In this document: positions 41,046 to 47,500 of the stretch, piece by piece
Position numbering within the stretch: position 1 is the first letter of the stretch
Layout of the letters: each line of letters opens with the position of its first letter
Source of the DNA: Eubacterium sp.
GTDB lineage: Bacteria > Bacillota > Clostridia > Oscillospirales > Acutalibacteraceae
Assembly: GCA_017514345.1 (NCBI GenBank)
Contig: JAFWKC010000020.1
Location: 1 to 47,500 of the forward strand
Length of the DNA stretch: 47,500 bases
Reading direction: 5' to 3'
The notes under the pieces: generated by a model
The model's database searches: none
Told to the model about the DNA's origin: nothing
The model's input: the letters and a program-made list of their open reading frames with translations, nothing else
Translations under genes and position numbers: made by a program

Positions 41046-42047
41046 ATGGCTTTCATCAGTACATTAGTATCCTTGTTCCCCCGTGCTGTAATGCAGGGAA
41101 TTCCGATTCTCTACGGCGCAACAGGCGAGATTATGACCGAAAAATCGGGCAATCTCAACCTCGGTATTCCTGGTATTATGTATATCGGCGGTATCAGCGG
41201 CGTAATCGGCGCATTCCTTTATGAAAACTCAGTAGGCAGCGGCAACGCGCTCAACGGCTTTCTTGCGATTTTCATTCCGCTTATTTGCACGATTTTAGGC
41301 TCGCTTATTGCAGGAATGATTTACTGCTTCCTTACTGTAACGCTTCGTGCAAATCAGAACGTAACCGGTCTTGCGCTGACAACCTTCGGCGTGGGCTTCG
41401 GTAACTTCTTCGGCGCATCGCTGATTAAGCTTGTTAACAGCGACGTTCCTTCAGTTGCACTTTCAAGGACAAGCGCCTTCTTCTCGGCAAAGCTTCCGTT
41501 TGCGTCCTCGCTCGGAGTTTTCGGCAAGCTGTTTTTGTCTTACGGCTTCCTCGCTTATCTTGCAATTATTATTGCAATAGCGTGCGGCTTCTTCCTCAAC
41601 AGAACGCGCGGCGGACTTCACCTTCGCGCTGTCGGCGAAAATCCTGCAACTGCCGACGCAGCAGGTATCAGCGTTACAAAATCAAAGTATCTTGCAACGT
41701 GTATCGGCTCGGTTATCGCAGGACTCGGCGGTCTTTACTACGTTATGGACTACGCTAACGGCGTTTGGTCAAACGAGGGCTTCGGCGACAGAGGATGGCT
41801 TGCTATCGCGCTTGTAATCTTCGCTATATGGCGACCGAATCTCGGTATTTTCGCTTCGATTTTCTTCGGCGGACTGTACATCGTGTATCTGTTTATTCCT
41901 GGACTTTCGCTCAAAACTCAGGAGCTTTTCAAAATGCTTCCGTACGTTGTAACAATCATCGTGCTTGTTGCAGTATCAGCGAGAAAGAAGAAGGAAAATC
42001 AGCCGCCTGCATCGCTCGGACTGTCGTATTTCAGAGAGGAAAGATAA
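41046..42047 (+). CDS. Nucleoside ABC transporter permease 2
   Basis: 333 residues, starting two bases after the previous stop. BPD_transp_2 (YufQ/NupQ) type, with GEIMTEKSGNLNLGIPG near the N-terminus, about eight to ten membrane segments and the coupling region HLRAVGENPATADAAGI. It pairs with permease 1 to form the channel. hpt starts two bases after its stop. Confidence 0.93.
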   Translation: MAFISTLVSLFPRAVMQGIPILYGATGEIMTEKSGNLNLGIPGIMYIGGISGVIGAFLYENSVGSGNALNGFLAIFIPLICTILGSLIAGMIYCFLTVTLRANQNVTGLALTTFGVGFGNFFGASLIKLVNSDVPSVALSRTSAFFSAKLPFASSLGVFGKLFLSYGFLAYLAIIIAIACGFFLNRTRGGLHLRAVGENPATADAAGISVTKSKYLATCIGSVIAGLGGLYYVMDYANGVWSNEGFGDRGWLAIALVIFAIWRPNLGIFASIFFGGLYIVYLFIPGLSLKTQELFKMLPYVVTIIVLVAVSARKKKENQPPASLGLSYFREER

Positions 42048-42048
42048 A

Positions 42049-42594
42049 ATGAAAACACTTAACAACGATATAAACGAGGTGCTTGTATCCGAAGCGGACT
42101 TAAAGAAAATCAACGCACGCCTCGGCGCGCAGATTACAGAGGATTTCAGGGACAAAAACCTGCTTGTAGTCGGCATTCTTAAAGGCTCGGTTTACTTTAT
42201 GACCGACCTTACGCGCAACATCGACCTGCCGCTAAAGATAGATTTTCTTGCCGTTTCAAGCTACGGCAGCGGCACGCGCTCGTCAGGCTCGGTAAAGATT
42301 ATCAAGGATATTGATATCGACCTTGAGGGCTACGACGTGCTTTTGATAGAGGATATTCTCGACTCGGGAAGAACGCTTCAGTACGTCAGCAAAATGCTCA
42401 GCGCGCGAAATGCAAAGTCAATTACAATCTGCACGCTTCTTGACAAGCCTGCACGCAGAGTGGTTGACCTCACGCCCGATTACGTTGGCGTTGACGTACC
42501 TGACGAATTCGTTGTCGGCTACGGTCTTGACTACGACCAGCAGTACAGAAACCTGCCGTATATCGGCTCGCTCAAGCGCGAAATATACGAATAA
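42049..42594 (+). CDS. hpt: Hypoxanthine phosphoribosyltransferase
   Basis: 181 residues from the ATG at 42049 (AGAGGAAAG just upstream, inside the permease end). The PRPP loop LLIEDILDSGRTL is at 98-110; GILKGSVYF (42-50) and SSYGSGTRSSG (70-80, flexible loop) are typical. It converts hypoxanthine, and usually guanine, to IMP or GMP. As the last gene after the transporter, it traps imported purines as nucleotides, complementing xpt at the front of the block. Confidence 0.95.
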   Translation: MKTLNNDINEVLVSEADLKKINARLGAQITEDFRDKNLLVVGILKGSVYFMTDLTRNIDLPLKIDFLAVSSYGSGTRSSGSVKIIKDIDIDLEGYDVLLIEDILDSGRTLQYVSKMLSARNAKSITICTLLDKPARRVVDLTPDYVGVDVPDEFVVGYGLDYDQQYRNLPYIGSLKREIYE

Positions 42595-42603
42595 ACAAAA
42601 AAC

Positions 42604-42631
42604 AAAAACCTGCCGTTTTGGCAGGTTTTTT
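42604..42631. terminator. Bidirectional terminator between hpt and degV
   Basis: AAAAACCTGCC / GGCAGGTTTTTT around a GTTTT loop, with T runs on both strands. Confidence 0.92.
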
Positions 42632-42642
42632 GTTGCATATTT

Positions 42643-43515
42643 TTATCTGTGCGTGCCGTAGAAGAACAGTGCCACAACACCAGGGCCTGTGTGTCCGCCG
42701 ATAACGGGACCGACGTAGTTAATGACTACCTCCTTAAAGCCGACCTCTTTTTTAATCAGCTTAGCAAAATCCTTTACCTCGTCCTCGCAGTCGCCGTGGC
42801 TTATGTAAATGGTCTGTTCCTTTGGATTGACAGCCGTTTCCTTCATCTTTTCAAGTAATGCGTTCAGCGACGCTTTTCTGCCGCGCGCCTTGCCGACGTT
42901 TGTGAGCCTTCCCTCGTCGTCGGTGTGCATAACGGGCTTTACGTTAAGCGCCGCGCCCGCAATAGCGGTTGTCGCGCTGACTCTGCCGCCTCTTTTGAGG
43001 TGCATAAGGTCGTTAACGGTAAACCAGTGGCAGATATGAAGCTTTGTGTCCTCGGCATATTTTGCGACCTCTTCAATCGTGCCGCCCTTTTGCTTTTCGT
43101 CGAAAACGTATTTTATCAGCAATCCCTGACCCATTGAAGCCGCGAGCGAATCCACAACGATAATCTTTGCGTCGGGGTATTTTTCGCTAAGCTCTTCGGC
43201 TGTGATTTTTGCGTTTTGGGTAGTTGCGCTGAGCGCAGAGGAAAAGCCGATATACAAAACATCCTTTCCGCTGTCAAGAATTTCAGTAAACGCCTTTTCA
43301 AACGCCGCAAGGCTCGGGCAGGAGGTCGTTATTTCCTTCTTCTCTCTTGTGCAGTCGTAAAACTCCTTAAAGCCTATTTCACGTCCGTCAAGATAGTTGT
43401 TGTAAACCTTGCCCGAAATGTTTACCGTAAGCGGAACAACGGTTAATTCAAATTTTTCAGCAAGCTCCTGAGGTAAATCGCAGGAGGAATCTGTTGCTAT
43501 TACGAAATCTCTCAT
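42643..43515 (-). CDS. DegV family fatty-acid-binding protein
   Basis: 290 residues. Typical DegV features are IATDSSCDLP at 6-15, the TTSCPS segment at 63-68 and GFSSALSATTQNA. In Firmicutes such proteins (FakB type) bind a fatty acid and present it to the kinase FakA for phospholipid synthesis. No FakA-like kinase is adjacent, but plsY, which uses acyl-phosphate made by that route, is the divergent neighbour. Which acyl chain is bound cannot be read. Confidence 0.92.
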   Translation of the reverse strand: MRDFVIATDSSCDLPQELAEKFELTVVPLTVNISGKVYNNYLDGREIGFKEFYDCTREKKEITTSCPSLAAFEKAFTEILDSGKDVLYIGFSSALSATTQNAKITAEELSEKYPDAKIIVVDSLAASMGQGLLIKYVFDEKQKGGTIEEVAKYAEDTKLHICHWFTVNDLMHLKRGGRVSATTAIAGAALNVKPVMHTDDEGRLTNVGKARGRKASLNALLEKMKETAVNPKEQTIYISHGDCEDEVKDFAKLIKKEVGFKEVVINYVGPVIGGHTGPGVVALFFYGTHR

Positions 43516-43551
43516 AGTATTTTGCCTTTCTGATTAAAGTTTGCTGAGTAT

Positions 43552-43580
43552 ATTATATGACGGACGCCTGTCGGTTTCAA
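43552..43580 (-). promoter_or_regulatory. Promoter of the degV gene
   Basis: On the minus strand TTGAAA (43575-43580), a 17-base spacer and consensus TATAAT (43552-43557). Confidence 0.8.
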
Positions 43581-43644
43581 ATAAAAACAAAATAGTTTAG
43601 TTTTATTTAATATATAAAGAATATATAAAATATATGAATTAGCC

Positions 43645-43673
43645 TTAACTTTTATCATAAATGCTGTTATAAT
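43645..43673 (+). promoter_or_regulatory. Promoter of plsY
   Basis: TTAACT (43645-43650), a 17-base spacer and consensus TATAAT (43668-43673), about 28 bases from the start codon. Confidence 0.75.
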
Positions 43674-43700
43674 CGTGATATCAACAAAAAGGGTGATAAT

Positions 43701-44414
43701 ATGAAAACTATACTTTTTCTTTTGGCAGGCGCAGTTTTATCGTATCTTATTGGCTGCCTTAACAGCTCAATCATAATCAGCCATATACTGAAAAAAGACG
43801 ACGTACGCAACTCAGGAAGCGGCAACGCAGGCGCCACAAATATGGTGCGCACCTACGGCAAATTCTACGGCGTGCTTTCGTTCGCGCTTGATTTTATCAA
43901 GGTGGTAATTGCGTATCTAATAATCAGCCTGATTTTCAGCAGGCTTGACCCCGTAGGCTTTGAAACGTACAAATACTTTTTCAAGGTGATTACGGGCTTC
44001 TTCTGTTTTATTGGACATATTTATCCCTGCTTTTTCGGCTTCAGGGGAGGCAAGGGCATAACCGTGTGCGCGGCAGTAGTATGTATACTTGACTGGAGGC
44101 TGTTCATTATCGGCACGCTGCTGTTTTTTGCAGTTGTGTTTATAACAAAATACATCTCATTTTCATCGATACTGTTTGCTTTCGTTTATCCTGTCTGCAC
44201 GTTCTTTTTGTTCGACAAAACGCTGACGTTTATTCCGCTTTCGCTTACTGCAAAAAACACCTTCGGCGCAGAGGAGCCGAAGCTCAGAATAGCGGCGCTT
44301 ATTATCGCAATAGTATTTTCAATAATTATTCTGCTCAAACATCGCGACAACATAAAACGCCTTCTGAAAGGCGAAGAAAACAAAATAGGTTCACACAAAA
44401 AAGCCGCTGATTAA
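43701..44414 (+). CDS. plsY: Glycerol-3-phosphate acyltransferase PlsY
   Basis: 237 residues, several membrane helices. The three PlsY motifs are present: SGSGNAGATNMVRTYG (about 38-53), GHIYPCFFGFRGGKG (about 104-118) and KHRDNIKRLLKGEENK near the C-terminus (about 213-228). It transfers the acyl group of acyl-phosphate to glycerol-3-phosphate, the first step of phospholipid synthesis. The last five residues and the stop codon lie inside the terminator stem. Confidence 0.95.
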   Translation: MKTILFLLAGAVLSYLIGCLNSSIIISHILKKDDVRNSGSGNAGATNMVRTYGKFYGVLSFALDFIKVVIAYLIISLIFSRLDPVGFETYKYFFKVITGFFCFIGHIYPCFFGFRGGKGITVCAAVVCILDWRLFIIGTLLFFAVVFITKYISFSSILFAFVYPVCTFFLFDKTLTFIPLSLTAKNTFGAEEPKLRIAALIIAIVFSIIILLKHRDNIKRLLKGEENKIGSHKKAAD

Positions 44415-44427
44415 TCAGCGGCTTTTG
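44397..44427 (+). terminator. Terminator overlapping the end of plsY
   Basis: AAAAGCCGCTGATT pairs with AATCAGCGGCTTTT. The 5' arm encodes the C-terminal KAAD and half of the stop codon. Confidence 0.85.
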
Positions 44428-44437
44428 CTATATATTA

Positions 44438-44466
44438 TTGACATTTTGTGATTCTTGTATTATTAT
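44438..44466 (+). promoter_or_regulatory. Promoter of the 44571 gene
   Basis: Consensus TTGACA (44438-44443), a 17-base spacer and TATTAT (44461-44466). The predicted transcript starts just before the leader motif. Confidence 0.85.
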
Positions 44467-44470
44467 TTTA

Positions 44471-44514
44471 CTAACGGATGTCCGATATTGTATATAATAT
44501 GGGGTCAGCGGACA
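44471..44514 (+). promoter_or_regulatory. Structured 5' leader motif, copy 2
   Basis: Outer stem TGTCCG (44479-44484) with CGGACA (44509-44514); inner stem ATATT (44485-44489) with AATAT (44496-44500); then the octamer GGGGTCAG (44501-44508). CTAACG precedes it, as in copy 1. Confidence 0.7.
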
Positions 44515-44546
44515 AATGTTATAATGAATAACAAATTAATACAAAA

Positions 44547-44617
44547 TATGAAAAGGACGTGTTTATTTTTATGAAAAAAACATTATCACTTGCACTTGCA
44601 CTTGTTATGGCGTTAAC
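44547..44617 (+). repeat. 71-bp direct repeat, copy A
   Basis: Identical base for base to 46474-46544. It covers the ribosome site, the start codon and most of the signal-peptide coding region of two paralogous genes. Confidence 0.85.
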
Positions 44618-46043
44618 TTCTGTATTCTGCGTAAGCTTTTCAGCTTTTGCGGCAGAGGCGCTTGTTCTTGACACCCCTACTACAGTAGAGATTACTGAAG
44701 AAACCAAACAAGTAGATCTTGAATTCACACCCGAGGAAGACGGCTATTATACTTTTCTTGCAAAAGTAGTTGGTGAAGAACAGTCATGGCCTCGCGTAGA
44801 GCTCTATGCTTATGACGCAGTTGAGGAGGAAAACAATTACGTTACTGATGAGTGGAATTACGCAGGAATGCCGTCAATCTCTTTTGGCGCACCACTCCAA
44901 AAGGATGTTAAATACACTCTTTGTTGTTCTTCTGCAATCGAAACAGACAAGTATGACGTTACTGTAACCAAGAGCAATGTAAAGTCTATTGAATGCACAT
45001 TACAAAAGGATAAGTTTGAAGTTGAAGAATTCACAAACGGCGACTTATACGAAGATGAAAACGGCGAGGAATACTTTAAATACTATGATTTTGAACTTTA
45101 TGAAGTTTTCACAGACGGCGACACTCTTGAAGTAACTTATAATGACGATTCTTCAGCAACCTATACATTTTATGATGATGAAAAGTATGGCTTCTATAAC
45201 GGAGATGACAAGCTTGAAGGCAATATCGAAATCACAAGTGATCAGCGCACAAAGCACTGGACTGTAGGCGACGATAACGAGTTTGAAATCTTCTATATGG
45301 GTGCAACTGATACAAGAAAGGTTACAGTTACTGAGTCACCAGTTGCGTCAATAGCATTTGAACCTACTACTATTTCTGCTGTATTGGGACAAGACGTAAA
45401 AAAACTTGGTGAAGACGGCTATGAGTATTCAATCTTCGATATTATCAGAAAACCTGGAAATACAATAACAGTTACTTTCAAAGACAAAAGCATAAAGAAA
45501 TACGTAAGCAAGCTTGACAGCTATGACGATTATAGCTTCCTTGATGAAAACGGTGATTACTATCCATATGGTATGAGTATTTCTTCGTATAATGATGCAG
45601 CGTCTTGGAATGCTGGAAAAGCAGCTGAGTTTACACTTGAAACTTGCGGCAAGAAGATTACGTTTTTCGTAAAGCTCACAACTCCAACACCTGTAACTCC
45701 TGCACCGACACCAGCAGCTACTCCAACTCCTGCTCCAGAAGCTACAACACCAAAAGCAGCTGACAAGACAACAGTTACACTTAAGAAGGTAGCAGTTAAG
45801 AAGAGCGCAAAGAAGCTCGTTCTTCAGGCAACCGTAAAGGTTAACGGTAAGGCAGTTAAGGGCAAGAAGGTAACCTTCAAGTTCAACGGCAAGAAGTACA
45901 CGGCAAAGACAAACAAGAAGGGTATCGCAAAGGTAACCATCAAGAAGGCTGTACTTAAGAAGCTTAAGGTAGGTAAGAAGATTAAGATTACTGCAACCTG
46001 CAACAAGGTAACAGCTAAGAGAACCGTAAAGGTTAAGAAATAA
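44571..46043 (+). CDS. Secreted repeat protein with Pro-rich linker and Lys-rich Ig-like C-terminus
   Basis: 490 residues from the ATG at 44571, after AAAAGGA; an in-frame GTG 12 bases earlier follows the ribosome site too closely. The signal peptide is residues 1-27 (LSLALALVMALTSVFCVSF, cut near AFA). A PPC-like beta domain follows (~30-140). Two HW-type repeat units come next (about 143-255 and 257-370); the first ends in TKHWTVGDDNEFEIFYMG and the second has a diverged end (AASWNAGKAAEFTLETCG). A Pro/Thr/Ala linker (~372-398) leads to a final ~90-residue Ig-like domain with VTFKFNGKKYTAKTNKKG and lysine at about every third or fourth position. Acidic N-terminal part, strongly basic tail, no LPXTG. 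Paralogue of the genes at 1 and 46498. Confidence 0.87.
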   Translation: MKKTLSLALALVMALTSVFCVSFSAFAAEALVLDTPTTVEITEETKQVDLEFTPEEDGYYTFLAKVVGEEQSWPRVELYAYDAVEEENNYVTDEWNYAGMPSISFGAPLQKDVKYTLCCSSAIETDKYDVTVTKSNVKSIECTLQKDKFEVEEFTNGDLYEDENGEEYFKYYDFELYEVFTDGDTLEVTYNDDSSATYTFYDDEKYGFYNGDDKLEGNIEITSDQRTKHWTVGDDNEFEIFYMGATDTRKVTVTESPVASIAFEPTTISAVLGQDVKKLGEDGYEYSIFDIIRKPGNTITVTFKDKSIKKYVSKLDSYDDYSFLDENGDYYPYGMSISSYNDAASWNAGKAAEFTLETCGKKITFFVKLTTPTPVTPAPTPAATPTPAPEATTPKAADKTTVTLKKVAVKKSAKKLVLQATVKVNGKAVKGKKVTFKFNGKKYTAKTNKKGIAKVTIKKAVLKKLKVGKKIKITATCNKVTAKRTVKVKK

Positions 46044-46045
46044 AA

Positions 46046-46077
46046 AAATGAGCCTCGAAAAAGGCTTATTTTTTTTG
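46046..46077 (+). terminator. Terminator of the 44571 gene
   Basis: AAATGAGCCT / AGGCTTATTT stem (46046-46055, 46062-46071), with one G-T pair, followed by a T run. Confidence 0.85.
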
Positions 46078-46097
46078 CTTTGAGCTTTAAGCTTTTG
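46077..46097. repeat. Heptad tandem array 6 (GCTTTRA)
   Basis: GCTTTGA, GCTTTAA, GCTTTTG directly after the terminator. Confidence 0.6.
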
Positions 46098-46188
46098 GGT
46101 GAGCTTCGCTCACACTCATTTTAACGGGCGGATACTGAATGCGGAGTTCGGAATTTATATGGTACTCGCCGCACGGGCAATATATTTC

Positions 46189-46286
46189 GGGCGGATGGTA
46201 TCCGCCCCTACACGGACGTTGCAGTGATATTTGTAGGGGCTGATATTATCAGCCCGCCTATAATCAGGTGTGGACAGAGTCCACCC
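46189..46286. repeat. Cluster of three intergenic palindromes
   Basis: GGGCGGAT-GGT-ATCCGCCC (46189-46207), GGGCTGAT-ATT-ATCAGCCC (46237-46255) and TGGAC-AGA-GTCCA (46271-46283). CCCCTACA (46205-46212) and TGTAGGGG (46232-46239) can also pair and join the first two. The first has the same arms as the palindrome at 10169-10187. Confidence 0.75.
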
Positions 46287-46291
46287 GAAAC

Positions 46292-46312
46292 CTTGAGTCT
46301 TGAGTCTTGCAA
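46292..46312. repeat. Heptad tandem array 7 (CTTGAGT)
   Basis: CTTGAGT, CTTGAGT, CTTGCAA. Confidence 0.6.
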
Positions 46313-46364
46313 GCGTAGCTCGCTCCTTTTTCTGACAAAAAAGTTACAAATGTATAATTATATA

Positions 46365-46393
46365 TTGCGCATACAGATTATAAATATTATAAT
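46365..46393 (+). promoter_or_regulatory. Promoter of the 46498 gene
   Basis: TTGCGC (46365-46370), a 17-base spacer and consensus TATAAT (46388-46393). Confidence 0.7.
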
Positions 46394-46400
46394 ATAAAGG

Positions 46401-46441
46401 TAACCAATGCCCGATATTTTTTAATATGGGGTCAGCGGGCA
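46401..46441 (+). promoter_or_regulatory. Structured 5' leader motif, copy 3
   Basis: Outer stem TGCCCG (46408-46413) with CGGGCA (46436-46441); inner stem ATATT (46414-46418) with AATAT (46423-46427); octamer GGGGTCAG (46428-46435). Preceded by TAACCAA. Confidence 0.7.
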
Positions 46442-46473
46442 AGCGTTATGTACGACAAAAACAAATAATTATT

Positions 46474-46544
46474 TATGAAAAGGACGTGTTTATTTTTATG
46501 AAAAAAACATTATCACTTGCACTTGCACTTGTTATGGCGTTAAC
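46474..46544 (+). repeat. 71-bp direct repeat, copy B
   Basis: Identical to 44547-44617; similarity continues with a few changes to the end of the signal-peptide region. Confidence 0.85.
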
Positions 46545-47500
46545 CTCTGTTTTCTGCGTAAGCTTTTCTGCATTTGCGACAACAAAAGAAGTCAAGGAGT
46601 TTTCAATTGTCTTTGAAGACGAAAATGACCTTACACTGGTAGAAAATGTTGACGGTTCTTATGAGTATGATGAAAAGACAGAAGAGAACTACTTCTGTTA
46701 TGAAGCACCGTACGCTACATATCTAGGCTCCAAGCTTGAAGTAACCTATACTGATGACAGCACTGATGTGTTCACAGCAACAATGGACCCGGATACCACA
46801 AGGACTATCTATCTTAATGACAAAGAGGAAGAGCTTCCTTATTATGGCTATACGACATCAAGCGACCAGGCTGATAATCATTGGGCTGTAGGCAAGCATG
46901 AGTTTACATATGGTTTTTATTTCAAAGAAGACTCAGAGGATACTGTTAACACAACAGTTGAGGTTGAGGTTATTGAAAACATTGTAGAATCATTTGAGTT
47001 TACACCTGCTGCTCCTTATACAGTTATTGAAAATGACCCTGAATCAGGTGAATGGGACGTTAACGATAAGGAAGAAAAGTATTTCTGGTATTATGAAAGT
47101 GCATATTCACCTTACAAAGATGGCAACAAGATTACCGTTAATTATAAGGGCGGAGAATCAATAGAGTATGTTTGCAAGGGCGACGAATTCTACGATAAGG
47201 ACGATAATGCTCTCCCGAGATATTTTGTTAATAATTATTCAGACCAGTATTTTGTTCCATGGACAACTGACAAGGACAACTTCTTCACTTTATCATATTA
47301 TGGATACAGTGTTGATGTTCTGATTACTGTAAAGCACAACCTCAAGAAGGTTCCTGCAAAGGCAGCAACAGTAGACGCAACAGGTAACAACGAGTACTAT
47401 GTATGCGCAGCTTGCGGCAAGGCATTCAAGGATGCAAACGCAAAAACACCAACAACAGTAGCAGCAGAAACAATTGCAAAGCTTACACCTGCACCTGCTC
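46498..47500 (+). CDS. Secreted repeat protein (3' partial)
   Basis: The frame is open from the ATG at 46498 to the window edge (334 codons), so the C-terminus is missing. The signal peptide is almost the same as that of the previous gene. Two HW-type repeat units are visible: about residues 30-155 with DNHWAVGKHEFTYGF, and about 160-282 with FTPAAPYTVIEND and a diverged end. Then comes an H...YYVCAACGKAFKD segment with the CxxCG pattern, and the start of a Pro/Ala linker. By analogy with its paralogues, a lysine-rich beta domain should follow outside the window. The ribosome site AAAAGGA is that of the duplicated 71-bp block. Confidence 0.85.
   Translation, partial: MKKTLSLALALVMALTSVFCVSFSAFATTKEVKEFSIVFEDENDLTLVENVDGSYEYDEKTEENYFCYEAPYATYLGSKLEVTYTDDSTDVFTATMDPDTTRTIYLNDKEEELPYYGYTTSSDQADNHWAVGKHEFTYGFYFKEDSEDTVNTTVEVEVIENIVESFEFTPAAPYTVIENDPESGEWDVNDKEEKYFWYYESAYSPYKDGNKITVNYKGGESIEYVCKGDEFYDKDDNALPRYFVNNYSDQYFVPWTTDKDNFFTLSYYGYSVDVLITVKHNLKKVPAKAATVDATGNNEYYVCAACGKAFKDANAKTPTTVAAETIAKLTPAPA

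Larger units (their letters stand above)
46098..46364. other. Repeat-rich intergenic spacer
   Basis: No gene. It holds a GTGAGC-TTC-GCTCAC hairpin (about 46100-46114), three palindromes (46189-46286) and a heptad array (46292-46312), then AT-rich sequence up to the promoter. Confidence 0.7.

Overview
The window looks like a chromosomal stretch of a Gram-positive Clostridia-class Firmicute, most likely an uncultured gut member of the Ruminococcaceae/Oscillospiraceae group. The reasons are a Firmicute primosome pair (DnaD plus a DnaI/DnaC-type loader), PlsY, a DegV protein, a SleB-type spore-cortex hydrolase, a YufNOPQ-like nucleoside ABC transporter, lipoproteins with lipoboxes, and large secreted Ig-like/FIVAR/LRR proteins, one with a dockerin-like tail. 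The lineage is inferred from gene content only.

Layout. Both ends (1-2.5 kb and 44.5-47.5 kb) carry a family of secreted, acidic repeat proteins. The three with a visible complete or near-complete C-terminus end in lysine-rich beta domains. Three of the four have visible 5' ends, and each of those begins with a sigma-A promoter followed at once by the same small RNA fold, whose outer stem varies by compensating changes. From 2.6 to 20.4 kb the window is mostly housekeeping: an OGG-type DNA glycosylase, a SleB operon, the operon DUF951-prfA-tsaC/coaE fusion-M18 aminopeptidase, an S1-domain protein, dnaD-dnaC-C_GCAxxG, tRNA-Gly(GCC), a family-4 uracil-DNA glycosylase, pduL, a membrane-anchored protein with calcium-loop motifs, a CsoR-like regulator, and a purL split by a one-base frameshift.

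From 20.6 to 30 kb there is a PAS-only protein with an odd start, then a two-gene operon encoding a 2192-residue modular surface protein (five units of about 265 residues) and an LRR/dockerin-like protein. From 30.1 to 35.1 kb, on the minus strand, come rlmB with a degenerate P-type-ATPase-like pseudoenzyme, and ilvA with ridA. From 35.3 to 42.6 kb, on the plus strand, come an orphan amino-acid-type binding protein and a purine salvage unit: xpt, a BMP nucleoside-binding lipoprotein, ABC ATPase, two permeases and hpt. DegV and PlsY lead back to the surface-protein family.

The spacers hold most of the unexplained structure: degenerate tandem arrays that always have a 7-base period but different unit sequences, a 132-bp imperfect inverted repeat rich in TTTTCAACA 9-mers, an array of small hairpins spaced by ATTTCAT beside the tRNA gene, and GGGCGGAT palindromes, one lying between 15-bp direct repeats. 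I see no CRISPR array, no complete insertion sequence and no prophage.
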